Source of the DNA: UBA7803 sp041686955
GTDB lineage: Bacteria > Pseudomonadota > Gammaproteobacteria > Pseudomonadales > Azotimanducaceae
Length of the DNA stretch: 55,352 nt
Assembly: GCA_041686955.1 (NCBI GenBank)
Contig: JAWLCV010000023.1
Coordinates: 1 to 55,352, forward strand
Direction: 5' to 3'
The notes under the pieces are model-generated. The model was not told the DNA's origin. It worked only from the letters and a program-made list of their open reading frames with translations, and did not search any database. Every line of letters begins with the position of its first letter. The stretch's first letter is position 1. The translations under genes were made by a program, and so were the position numbers. Below are positions 28,300 to 36,055 of this stretch, in pieces.

Positions 28300-28453
28300 G
28301 GTGACTCCTGAGGTCGCTGTGTCTTGTCCGTTGCTCGACGGGAACCTCCTTGTCATGATTCGTGCCAATCGGTCGCAGAGGGAAAACCCGAGGCGTATCA
28401 ACGGGTTGTGTGCGAGTGGGGGGAGGCGTGGAGCCATGTGGGGTTGGCGATTT

Positions 28454-28470
28454 CCGCCAAACGTTGGCGG
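28454..28470. promoter_or_regulatory. Perfect 17-bp palindrome upstream of an acyl-CoA synthetase gene
   Basis: CCGCCAA and TTGGCGG flank three bases in the 288-bp divergent gap between the small membrane-protein gene and the CoA ligase gene. Size and symmetry fit an operator for a dimeric repressor of TetR or MarR type, but no such regulator is adjacent. Apart from this and a TAGAAT near 28557, I see nothing else in the gap. Confidence 0.4.
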
Positions 28471-28587
28471 CGGAGGCGAGCGTGACCTGCCGGACGGGCG
28501 AACCGATCAGCCGCTGCGCCGGCGTCTAGCCGCTGCGGCGGGGCCGCGCGAGCCGGTAGAATGCGGGGTTTTGGCGGGAGCTTGCGG

Positions 28588-30144
28588 ATGCGTCTGACCC
28601 AGGGCATTCATCGCGCGGTGCAGTTGTACGGGGACCGTCCGGCCCTGGTGGGGCCGGACGTCCACCGGACCTGGCGCAGCTTCGCGGCGCGGGTCGCGCG
28701 GCTGGCCGGTGTGCTGAAGGCGAAGGGTATCCGCCCGGACGACCGGGTGGCCATGCTGGCGGCCAACTCCCCGCGCTACGTGGAGTTCTATTTTGCAACC
28801 CTGTGGGCCGGCGCGGTCATGGTGCCGGTGAACACCCGCTGGTCGCTGCCGGAGAAGATCCACTGCCTGAACGATGCGGGGGCGCGCCTGTTGCTCGCCG
28901 ATGCCGCCGCCGGCGACGAGGCGGCGGCCCTGCTGTCGAGCTGTGCGGAGCTCACGGGGGTCATTCACGCGGACGACGGGCCGAGCCCGCGTTTCGAGGA
29001 CTACGAGTCCCTGCTGGCGGCCGAGGCGCCGGTGCCGGACGCCGAGCGGGGCGGCGACGACCTGGCCGCCCTGTTCTACACCGGGGGCACCACGGGCCGC
29101 GCCAAGGGCGTCATGCTCACCCACGACAACTTCATGGCCAACTCCATGACGGCCCTGGTCAACCTGGGCATTCGCAGCGAAAGCGTGCACCTGCACGTGT
29201 CGCCGCTGTTTCACGTGGCGGGTGGCTCGCGAGTCTTCACCACCACAGTGGCGGGCGGCACCCACGCGGTGATTCCGCGCTTCGAGCCGGGGCTGTTCCT
29301 CGACGCCATCGAGCGCTACCGGGTGACGGTGACGGTGGTGGTTCCCACCATGCTGAACGCGCTGCTGCAGTACGCCGATCTCGACCGCTACGACCTCTCG
29401 AGCCTCGAGCTGCTCACCTACGGCGCCTCCCCCATGCCGGAGTCGCTGTTGCGCCAGGCCATGGAGCGGCTGCCGGGGGTGCAGTTCCTGCAGTCGTACG
29501 GGATGACGGAGCTCTCGCCGGTGGCCACCAGCCTGCCGCCCCGCTATCACGTCTTCGAGGGGCCGGACGCGGGACGCATCCGCTCCGCAGGCCAGGCCGT
29601 GTTCAACGCCGACGTGGCGGTGATGGACAAGGACGACCGGCCCCTGCCGCCGGGGGAAGTGGGCGAGATCTGCGTGCGCGGGCCCATGGTCATGAAAGGC
29701 TACTGGCGCCAGGAGGCGCTCACCGCACAGACCCTGCGCGGCGGCTGGATGCACACCGGCGATGCCGGCTATCTGGACGACGAGGGATTCCTTTTCCTGG
29801 TGGACCGGGTCAAGGACATGATCATCAGCGGCGGCGAGAACGTCTATTCGGCCGCCGTCGAGAACGTGATCTACCGTTATCCCGGCATCCACGAGTGTGC
29901 GGTGATCGGGGTGCCCAGCGAAACCTGGGGCGAGGTGGTCCACGCAATCGTGGTGCCGCGGCCGGGGGCGGAAATCCGGGTGGACGACCTGCTGGCTCAC
30001 TGCCGCGAGGTGCTCGCCGGCTACGAGTGCCCGAAATCGGTGGAGATCCGCCACGACGAGCTGCCGAAGAGCGGCCCGGGCAAGATCCTGAAGAGCGAGC
30101 TGCGCAAGCCCTACTGGGAGCAAGAATCCGGGAGCATCCGTTGA
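28588..30144 (+). CDS. AMP-forming acyl-CoA synthetase (long-chain-fatty-acid CoA ligase-like)
   Basis: This 518-residue ANL enzyme has FYTGGTTGRAKGVMLTH near 169-185 (P-loop), QSYGMTELSP near 302-311, the hinge region VDRVKDMIISGGENVYSAAVE near 412-432, and the C-terminal lysine in KSGPGKILK. It activates a carboxylic acid to its CoA thioester through an adenylate; ISGGENV-type sequences are common in fatty acid and aryl-acid ligases. ATG 28588 is preferred over ATG 28561 because GGGAG lies upstream. It is first of a coupled trio with the DUF3187 gene and glpD. Confidence 0.87.
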   Translation: MRLTQGIHRAVQLYGDRPALVGPDVHRTWRSFAARVARLAGVLKAKGIRPDDRVAMLAANSPRYVEFYFATLWAGAVMVPVNTRWSLPEKIHCLNDAGARLLLADAAAGDEAAALLSSCAELTGVIHADDGPSPRFEDYESLLAAEAPVPDAERGGDDLAALFYTGGTTGRAKGVMLTHDNFMANSMTALVNLGIRSESVHLHVSPLFHVAGGSRVFTTTVAGGTHAVIPRFEPGLFLDAIERYRVTVTVVVPTMLNALLQYADLDRYDLSSLELLTYGASPMPESLLRQAMERLPGVQFLQSYGMTELSPVATSLPPRYHVFEGPDAGRIRSAGQAVFNADVAVMDKDDRPLPPGEVGEICVRGPMVMKGYWRQEALTAQTLRGGWMHTGDAGYLDDEGFLFLVDRVKDMIISGGENVYSAAVENVIYRYPGIHECAVIGVPSETWGEVVHAIVVPRPGAEIRVDDLLAHCREVLAGYECPKSVEIRHDELPKSGPGKILKSELRKPYWEQESGSIR

Positions 30145-31163
30145 CGGTGGTCCGCCGGCACGGTGCCGCGGCCCTGCTCGCGCTGCTGGCGGCGAGCCTG
30201 CCGTGGCCGGCGCCGGCGGACGAGCGCTCACCCGGGGACGGCGGCGTGGCGGGCCCGCTGGCCGTGCGCAACCTGTCTCCGGTGGCGCAGACGTTCGCCC
30301 TGCCTCGCGCCCTGGGGCCCGTGCTGCCGCCGCGGGCCGGCGCGCTGGCGCTGCACGTGGAGCACGCCAACAATTTCACCGCGAACCGCGACGGCGAAAC
30401 CTGGGCATACCTGGACGGCACCACGACGGTCACGACCCTGTCGGTGCGCCGCGGCTGGGGAAATCGGCTGGAGTGGGGGCTGGAGGTGCCGCTGGTGGTC
30501 CACAGCGGCGGGGCGACGGACGGGTTGATCGACGGGTTCCACGATCTGTTCGGCCTGCCCGACGGGGGCCGGGACGGCGCGTCCCGCAACGTTCTGGATT
30601 ATCGGCTGGTCCGGGAGGGGCAGACCCTGGCCCGGGTGGACGCGGCCGAGCAGCACCTGGGGGACGTGCGGGCCCTGCTGGGTGTTCGCCTGCCGGACCA
30701 GCCTGGACGGCAGAGCGCGCTGCGGGCGGCGGTGGAGCTGCCCACGGGGCGCGCCGGGAACCTCACCGGGTCCGACGCCGTGGACGTGGCGCTCTGGTGG
30801 GAGACCCGGGACCGGCGCTGGCTCGAGCGCTTGGGCGTGACGGTGACGATCATGGGCGGCGTCGCCTTCCCGGGGGACGGCCCCCTGCCGGGGGATATGC
30901 GGCGGCCGGTGGTGTTCGCGGGTCATCTTGGGTTGCACTATCCGCTGAGGCCGGCGCTCAGCGTGCACGCTCAGCTCGACGGGCACAGCGACCTGGCGGA
31001 CACGCCCATACCCCAGCTCGGCGACCGGGCGCTCCTGGGCACGCTGGGGGCGACCTGGCGGTGGCCGTCCAGCCGCTGGCTGGCGCTGGCGGTGGTGGAG
31101 GACCTCACCACCCGCAGCGCGCCGGACGTGGTGTTCAAGCTGTCCATGGGTAGCCGGTTCTGA
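30141..31163 (+). CDS. DUF3187-family outer-membrane-type protein
   Basis: This 340-residue protein starts at TTG 30141, overlapping the ligase stop by four bases, with GGGAG six bases upstream; GTG 30147 is an alternative. A signal sequence (about 1-28, LLALLAASLPWPAPA) precedes a beta-rich body with alternating hydrophobic residues and a final Phe (SMGSRF), typical of outer-membrane barrels. LAVRNLSPVAQTFALPR, HANNFT and GLIDGFHDLFGLPDGGRD match the DUF3187 pattern. Function is unknown; placement between a CoA ligase and glpD suggests lipid or glycerol-phosphate metabolism. Confidence 0.78.
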   Translation: MTVVRRHGAAALLALLAASLPWPAPADERSPGDGGVAGPLAVRNLSPVAQTFALPRALGPVLPPRAGALALHVEHANNFTANRDGETWAYLDGTTTVTTLSVRRGWGNRLEWGLEVPLVVHSGGATDGLIDGFHDLFGLPDGGRDGASRNVLDYRLVREGQTLARVDAAEQHLGDVRALLGVRLPDQPGRQSALRAAVELPTGRAGNLTGSDAVDVALWWETRDRRWLERLGVTVTIMGGVAFPGDGPLPGDMRRPVVFAGHLGLHYPLRPALSVHAQLDGHSDLADTPIPQLGDRALLGTLGATWRWPSSRWLALAVVEDLTTRSAPDVVFKLSMGSRF

Positions 31164-32755
31164 TGCCGACGGTGGACGTGCCCCGCCTGGAACACGCGCT
31201 GGCCACCTTGAGGGAGGATGCCTTCGATCTGATCGTGGTGGGTGGGGGCATCACCGGTGCGGGCATCGCCCGCCATGCCGCTCAGGCCGGGCTCAGCGTG
31301 CTGGTGCTGGAGGCGCAGGACTTCGCCTCGGGGACCTCGAGCCGCTCCACCAAGCTGATTCACGGCGGCTTGCGCTACCTGGCCATGGGCGACGTGGCCC
31401 TGGTTCGGGAGAGTGCCCTGGAGCGCAAGAGCCTCAGGGCCATGGCGCCCCACCTCACCGAACCCCGCTGGATGGTGGTGCCCGCTGCCGGCCTCCCGCA
31501 ATTCGCCAAGCTGCGGGTGGGCATCGGACTCTACGAACGGCTGGGGGCCGTGGACCCGGCGGAGCGGCATCGCAACTGGCGGCGCCGACAGCTCGAGGAG
31601 CACGAGCCGCTCTTGGACCGGACACGTCTGCGCTGGGCCTGCGCCTACCGCGAGTACCTCACCGACGACGCGCGGCTGGTGCTCGCGGTGCTGCGCGCCG
31701 CCGTTGGCCGCGGTGCCCGCGCCTGCAGCTACGCCCGGGTTCGCGCGATACAGCCGGACGGGGCCGGCGCCCGGGTGTCGGCCCGGGACGAGCTCACCGG
31801 CGAGGAACGGGTGCTGCACGGCCGGGTGGTGGTGAACGCCACCGGGCCCTGGGTGGAGACCCTGCTGGAGCCCGCCGCCGTGCCGCGCCTGCACCTTTCC
31901 AAGGGCGTGCACGCCGTGCTCCGGCACGCCCGGCTGCCGGTGGCTCATCCGGTGATGATGACGGCGGCGGACGGCCGGCCGGTGTTCGCGATTCCCCGGG
32001 GCGCCGTGACCTACCTCGGCACCACCGATACCACCTACGACCGGGGTCCCGAGCACTGGCCCGAGGTGCAGCCGGCAGACGTGGACTACCTGCTCGCCAC
32101 GGCCAACGCCCACTTCCGTGTGGAGCCCCTCTGCCGCTCGGACGTGCTGGCCACCTGGGCGGGCCTGCGTCCGCTGATCAATCAGCCCGGCAGAGCACCG
32201 AAGGAGATGTCCCGGCGCGACGAGATCTGGCGCGACGGTGCGGTGGTCAGCATAGCCGGCGGCAAGCTCACCGGCTTCCGCAAGATGGCCGAGCAGGTAA
32301 TGGCGGTGGTGGCGGACATGCTCGGCCGTGACCTCGTCGTGCCGGAGCCGCTGGCGCCGGTGCCGGGCGGCGACGTTCCGGACCCGGCGGCGCTGGCCCG
32401 GCGGCTCGCCTGTCGCTACGGAGTGCCGGGAGCGGTGGCGGAGCGGCTGGCGCGCCTGTACGGCAGCGAAGCGGAAATGATGCTGGGCGAGCGGCCCACG
32501 CCGCTCTCCGCCTCCGTTTTCGCCGAGGAGGTGAGCTGGGCCGTGAGCGTGGAAGGGGCGCAGCGGCTGGAGGACGTGCTCTACCGGCGGCTGTCCGCCG
32601 CCTGGTTCCTGCCGGAGGAGCGGGACGCGCTGCTCGAGGCCGCCGGACCGGTGATGGCCGAGCGCCTGGGCTGGACCCCGGCCGCCCTGGATGCGGAGAC
32701 GGCGCGCCTGCGGCGGCGGCTGGAGTCGGAGCTGGCGCCCCTCACTCGCCAGTGA
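31163..32755 (+). CDS. glpD: FAD-dependent glycerol-3-phosphate dehydrogenase
   Basis: This 530-residue flavoprotein has the N-terminal FAD site DLIVVGGGITGAGIARHAA near 22-40, then SSRSTKLIHGGLRYL near 56-70 (GlpD signature), TDTTYD near 290-295 and the C-terminal GlpO-type domain. It oxidises glycerol-3-phosphate to dihydroxyacetone phosphate at the membrane and feeds quinones. Its ATG shares one base with the previous stop. The C-terminal residues APLTRQ and the stop codon are encoded by the first unit of a 21-bp repeat array. No glpK or glpF is adjacent, so the substrate may come from lipid turnover. Confidence 0.9.
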   Translation: MPTVDVPRLEHALATLREDAFDLIVVGGGITGAGIARHAAQAGLSVLVLEAQDFASGTSSRSTKLIHGGLRYLAMGDVALVRESALERKSLRAMAPHLTEPRWMVVPAAGLPQFAKLRVGIGLYERLGAVDPAERHRNWRRRQLEEHEPLLDRTRLRWACAYREYLTDDARLVLAVLRAAVGRGARACSYARVRAIQPDGAGARVSARDELTGEERVLHGRVVVNATGPWVETLLEPAAVPRLHLSKGVHAVLRHARLPVAHPVMMTAADGRPVFAIPRGAVTYLGTTDTTYDRGPEHWPEVQPADVDYLLATANAHFRVEPLCRSDVLATWAGLRPLINQPGRAPKEMSRRDEIWRDGAVVSIAGGKLTGFRKMAEQVMAVVADMLGRDLVVPEPLAPVPGGDVPDPAALARRLACRYGVPGAVAERLARLYGSEAEMMLGERPTPLSASVFAEEVSWAVSVEGAQRLEDVLYRRLSAAWFLPEERDALLEAAGPVMAERLGWTPAALDAETARLRRRLESELAPLTRQ

Positions 32756-32842
32756 GGGCCCCTCACTCGGCGGTGAGGGCCCCTCACTCAGCGGTGAGGG
32801 CCCCTCACTCAGCCGTGAGGGCCCCTCACTCGGCAGTGAGGG
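32738..32842. repeat. Five tandem 21-bp palindromic repeats spanning two convergent gene ends
   Basis: Five head-to-tail copies of CCCCTCAC(6 bases)GTGAGGG start at 32738, 32759, 32780, 32801 and 32822. Each is an inverted repeat: 7-bp arms in units 2-4, and 8-bp arms in units 1 and 5 where an extra T-A pair forms. Unit 1 encodes the last residues and stop of GlpD; unit 5, read from the other strand, encodes the last residues and stop of the thioesterase. The period equals two DNA helical turns, so the dyads face the same side. No U-tract follows. Confidence 0.92.
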
Positions 32843-33272
32843 GGGCGAGAAGGAAATGCCCGTGGCTCACCCCGATGGGGCGCGAACGCTCCTCCTGCCA
32901 GATCTCCGAACGCACGTTGGCCACCCGCCGGCCGTGGCGGGTGACGATGGCGCGCCCGTAGGTGGGCTTGGGGCGGCCCGATCGCAGGTAGTCCACCGAA
33001 ACGTCGATGGTCTTCGGCAGCCGCTCGCAGGAGGTGTCGTAGAGGAGCTGGATCACCGCGGTGATCTCCAGCAGCGCGCCGATCGCGCCGCCGTGGATGG
33101 CCGGCAGGGAGACGTTGCCCACCAGGTGATCCTGGAACGGCATGATGGTGGTGATCTCGTTGCCTTTCTGGTCCACGTCGATGCCGAGGAAGCGGGCGTA
33201 GGGAATGTGCGCCAGCACCGCGGCCATGTCGCGGCCCCGGCCCTGGGCTCGGAGCTCCGCGAGCAGCTTCAC
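32826..33272 (-). CDS. PaaI-type hotdog thioesterase (second of a tandem pair)
   Basis: This 148-residue hotdog protein contains HLVGNVSLPAIHGGAIGALLEITAV near 49-73, where His-Gly-Gly and the helix Glu are the catalytic-type positions, and VDYLRSGRPKPTYG later. It is likely an acyl-CoA thioesterase. GTG 33272 overlaps the upstream paralogue stop as GTGA. The C-terminus APLTAE and stop come from the last unit of the palindromic array, mirroring the GlpD end. Two fused-by-overlap hotdog proteins may form a heteromer; that is inference. Confidence 0.82.
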   Translation of the reverse strand: MKLLAELRAQGRGRDMAAVLAHIPYARFLGIDVDQKGNEITTIMPFQDHLVGNVSLPAIHGGAIGALLEITAVIQLLYDTSCERLPKTIDVSVDYLRSGRPKPTYGRAIVTRHGRRVANVRSEIWQEERSRPIGVSHGHFLLAPLTAE

Positions 33273-33703
33273 GACGCACCCCGCGGCCCGCCGGCCGTGC
33301 CCAGCATGAAGCTCGCCACGCAGGTGGCGATGGGCTCGTCCACCGTGGTCTGGTAGGCGCTGGCGCGCACGAAGGCGATGTGCCGGGTGCGCTTGAAGCA
33401 GTAGGCGTGGGCGAAGATGTCCTGGTGGGGCTGGGCGGCACCCATATAGTCGATGCGCAGGTCCAGGGTGGCGATGGACGCCGTCCCGGTGGTGGCCTCC
33501 GAGGGGCGCACCGCCACGCCGCAGGCGTTGTCGAGCAGCGCCGTGAGCACGCCGCCGTGCACCACCCCCGTATCCGGATCGCCCACCAGATGCTCGGCAT
33601 AGGGAACTCGTACGATGCACCCGGTCTCGTCGTGGCTCACGAGCCTCATGCCGATGGCCCGGGCGTGGGGGATGTCGAGGACGTGCTGCTCCAGGGACTC
33701 CAC
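33269..33703 (-). CDS. PaaI-type hotdog thioesterase (first of a tandem pair)
   Basis: This 144-residue protein has the PaaI-type segment HLVGDPDTGVVHGGVLTALLDNACG near 38-62 with HGG and an Asp on the following helix, then DLRIDYMGAAQPHQD. It should hydrolyse an acyl- or aryl-CoA. GTG 33703 has AGGAG four bases upstream. It is divergent from a CoA ligase gene (71 bp apart), a pairing of enzymes that make and break CoA thioesters. Confidence 0.85.
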   Translation of the reverse strand: MESLEQHVLDIPHARAIGMRLVSHDETGCIVRVPYAEHLVGDPDTGVVHGGVLTALLDNACGVAVRPSEATTGTASIATLDLRIDYMGAAQPHQDIFAHAYCFKRTRHIAFVRASAYQTTVDEPIATCVASFMLGTAGGPRGAS

Positions 33704-33773
33704 GAAACTCCTGTAGCCGATGGTACACTCGGCGGCTGGGAAAAACGCTAGAGCTTATTGGGAGGGCCCGGAC

Positions 33774-35426
33774 ATGGCAATGCAGCACACGCCACTGCTG
33801 ATGTCGAACATCCTGGATCGCGGCGCCAAGGTGGCGCCCCGGGAAGAAATCGTGACCGCCACCGAGGGCGGCGTGCGACGGCAGACGTACCGCGAGATCC
33901 GCGACCGGGCGCATCAGCTCGCCCACGCGCTGGCGGATGCGGGTGTCGGGATCGGCGACCGGGTAGGCACCTTCATGTGGAACGGCTCCCGCCACCTGGA
34001 GGCGTATCACGCCATCGCCGGCATGGGCGCGGTGCTGCACACCCTCAACATCCGCCTCTCCGACCACGACCTCGAGTACATCATCGACCATGCCCAGGAC
34101 AAGGTGATCATCGTCGACGCGGACGTCCTGCCCCTGCTGGAGAAGCTCCGCGGCCGCATGCCGAGCGTCGAGCGCATCATCGTCGCCGCCGAGGAAGGCT
34201 TCGAGAACTGGGAGACGGGGCTGCCCGACCCGGTGGACTACGAGGCCTTCATCGCCGGCAAGCCCACCACCTACGACTGGCCCGTCATCGACGAGAACTC
34301 GCCGCTGGGGCTGTGCTACACCAGCGGCACCACGGGCAACCCCAAGGGCGTGGAGTACGAGCATCGCTCCCAGTATCTGCACACCCTGACCCAGTGCATG
34401 ACGGACAGCATGAGCCTGTCGGCCACCGACTGCCTGCTGGGGATCGTCCCCATGTTCCACGCCATGGGCTGGGGCGTGCCCTGGTCGGCGCTGATGCTGG
34501 GCTGCAAGCAGGTGCTGCCGCACCGGTTCATGGATCCCAAACGATTGATCCAGCTCATCGCCGACGAGCAGGTCACGGTGTCGGCGGCGGTGCCCACCAT
34601 CTGGCAGGGGGTGAAGGCCGTCTACGAGAGCGACCCGGACCGCTACGACCTGTCGAGCCTGTCACGGGTGACCTGCGGCGGCTCGGCGCCGCCGCCTTCG
34701 CTCATCCGCTGGTACTGGGACGTGCTGGGCGTGGAGATGATCCAGGGCTGGGGCATGACCGAGACCTCGCCGCTGGCCACCCTGTCCCGGCGGGTCGTGA
34801 AGCGTTCCCAGCTCGCGCTCTCCGAGGACGAGCAGTTCGCCAACGTGGCGAAGGCCGGACAGGTCATGCCCGGAATCGAGGTGGAGATCTTCGACGAGAA
34901 CTTCAATCGCCTGCCCCACGACGGCGAGACCGTGGGCGAGATCCTCATCCGGGGTCCGTGGATCTGCTCCGAGTACTACAACGATCCGCAGCCGGAGAAG
35001 TTCCACGACGGCTGGCTCATCACAGGCGACGTGGGCAAGATCGATCAGGAGGAGTATCTGATCATCAGCGACCGCTCCAAGGATCTGGTGAAGAGCGGGG
35101 GCGAGTGGATCTCCTCGGTGGATCTGGAGAACCACCTGGTGGCCCTGGAGGGCGTGGCGCAGGCCTGCGTGGTGGCGCAGCCGCACCCCAAGTGGGACGA
35201 GCGGCCGGTGGCGCTGGTGGTGCGCAAGCCGGGAGCGGAGGTCTCCAAGGAGACCATTCTCGAGCACGCCGCCAAGACCTTCGCCAAATGGCAGCTTCCC
35301 GACGACGTGCTGTTCGTGGACAGCATCCCCCTCACGTCCACGGGCAAGATGGACAAGAAGGTGGTGCGGGCCGACCTGGAGCAGCGCGGTTACGTGCTCC
35401 CCGAGCTGCGGGACAAGGCGAGCTGA
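33774..35426 (+). CDS. AMP-forming fatty acyl-CoA synthetase (AlkK/FadD-like)
   Basis: This 550-residue enzyme has LCYTSGTTGNPKGVEYEHRS near 181-200, QGWGMTETSPLAT near 324-336, the ADP-side ITGDVGKID and the SDRSKDLVKSGGEWISS hinge near 431-447. That last motif with EWISS is typical of AlkK-like medium- and long-chain ligases. It converts fatty acids to CoA thioesters for beta-oxidation. ATG 33774 follows GGGAGG at eight bases. It is much longer than needed for aryl ligases and fits the family length of about 545. Confidence 0.9.
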   Translation: MAMQHTPLLMSNILDRGAKVAPREEIVTATEGGVRRQTYREIRDRAHQLAHALADAGVGIGDRVGTFMWNGSRHLEAYHAIAGMGAVLHTLNIRLSDHDLEYIIDHAQDKVIIVDADVLPLLEKLRGRMPSVERIIVAAEEGFENWETGLPDPVDYEAFIAGKPTTYDWPVIDENSPLGLCYTSGTTGNPKGVEYEHRSQYLHTLTQCMTDSMSLSATDCLLGIVPMFHAMGWGVPWSALMLGCKQVLPHRFMDPKRLIQLIADEQVTVSAAVPTIWQGVKAVYESDPDRYDLSSLSRVTCGGSAPPPSLIRWYWDVLGVEMIQGWGMTETSPLATLSRRVVKRSQLALSEDEQFANVAKAGQVMPGIEVEIFDENFNRLPHDGETVGEILIRGPWICSEYYNDPQPEKFHDGWLITGDVGKIDQEEYLIISDRSKDLVKSGGEWISSVDLENHLVALEGVAQACVVAQPHPKWDERPVALVVRKPGAEVSKETILEHAAKTFAKWQLPDDVLFVDSIPLTSTGKMDKKVVRADLEQRGYVLPELRDKAS

Positions 35427-35460
35427 GACCGTCGTCCCGGCCGCCGCGCGGTAGCCACCC

Positions 35461-36039
35461 GTGCGCCCCGCCCGCCGCTGGCTGAAGCTCCAGGCCGCCG
35501 GCGGCTCCGCGCGGCTGCGTTCCTCGACCCGCGCCTGGCTGCGGCGGCACCGGGGAGTCGCGGCCTTCCTCGAGCGGGCCGGCTGCCTCAACGTGGACGA
35601 GCTCACCCTGGCTCGCGGGGTGGCGGTGGGGCTGTTCATCGGTCTGACCCCCACCCTCGGGGTCCAGACGATTCTGATGCTGGGCGCGTCGGTGTTGCTG
35701 CGGGCCAACTTTCCCGCGGCGTTCGCGGCCTCGTGGATCAACAATCCGCTCACGTTCGCGCCGCTCTACCTGGGATTCCACCAGCTCGGCGAGCGGGTGA
35801 CGGCGCTTCTGCCGGTGCGGTTCGATTCCCTGTCGGGTCTCGAGGAGGAGATCGCCGAGGAGACCCTCTCCCTGGTCATCGGCAGTCTCTGCATCGCCCT
35901 GCCCGGGGCGGTGCTCGGCTACGTCGGATTCCTCTGCGTCTGGCGCCGGTTCGATCTCCACCTGCCGCGGCCCTCGCCCCGGCACCCCGGCAACGGTGTG
36001 GACAAGGGGCCGGGAGACGGCCAACATCCGGGCGGGTGA
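35461..36039 (+). CDS. DUF2062 membrane protein
   Basis: This 192-residue protein has a basic N-terminus and a DUF2062 domain (about 45-165): LARGVAVGLFIGLTPTLGVQ, then AASWINNPLTFAPLYLGFHQLGE. Two to three membrane segments are visible. The family is widespread in Proteobacteria and of unknown function, sometimes linked to surface polysaccharide loci. Its start is GTG 35461 without a clear ribosome site, 34 bp after the ligase, so the N-terminus is uncertain. The C-terminal tail is Pro/Gly-rich and overlaps no gene. Confidence 0.78.
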   Translation: MRPARRWLKLQAAGGSARLRSSTRAWLRRHRGVAAFLERAGCLNVDELTLARGVAVGLFIGLTPTLGVQTILMLGASVLLRANFPAAFAASWINNPLTFAPLYLGFHQLGERVTALLPVRFDSLSGLEEEIAEETLSLVIGSLCIALPGAVLGYVGFLCVWRRFDLHLPRPSPRHPGNGVDKGPGDGQHPGG

Positions 36040-36055
36040 GCTGGAGGGGGAGTCG

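Noticed and set aside
32738..32842. CRISPR array
   Set aside because: Units are only 21 bp, directly adjacent with no variable spacers, and each is a full palindrome.
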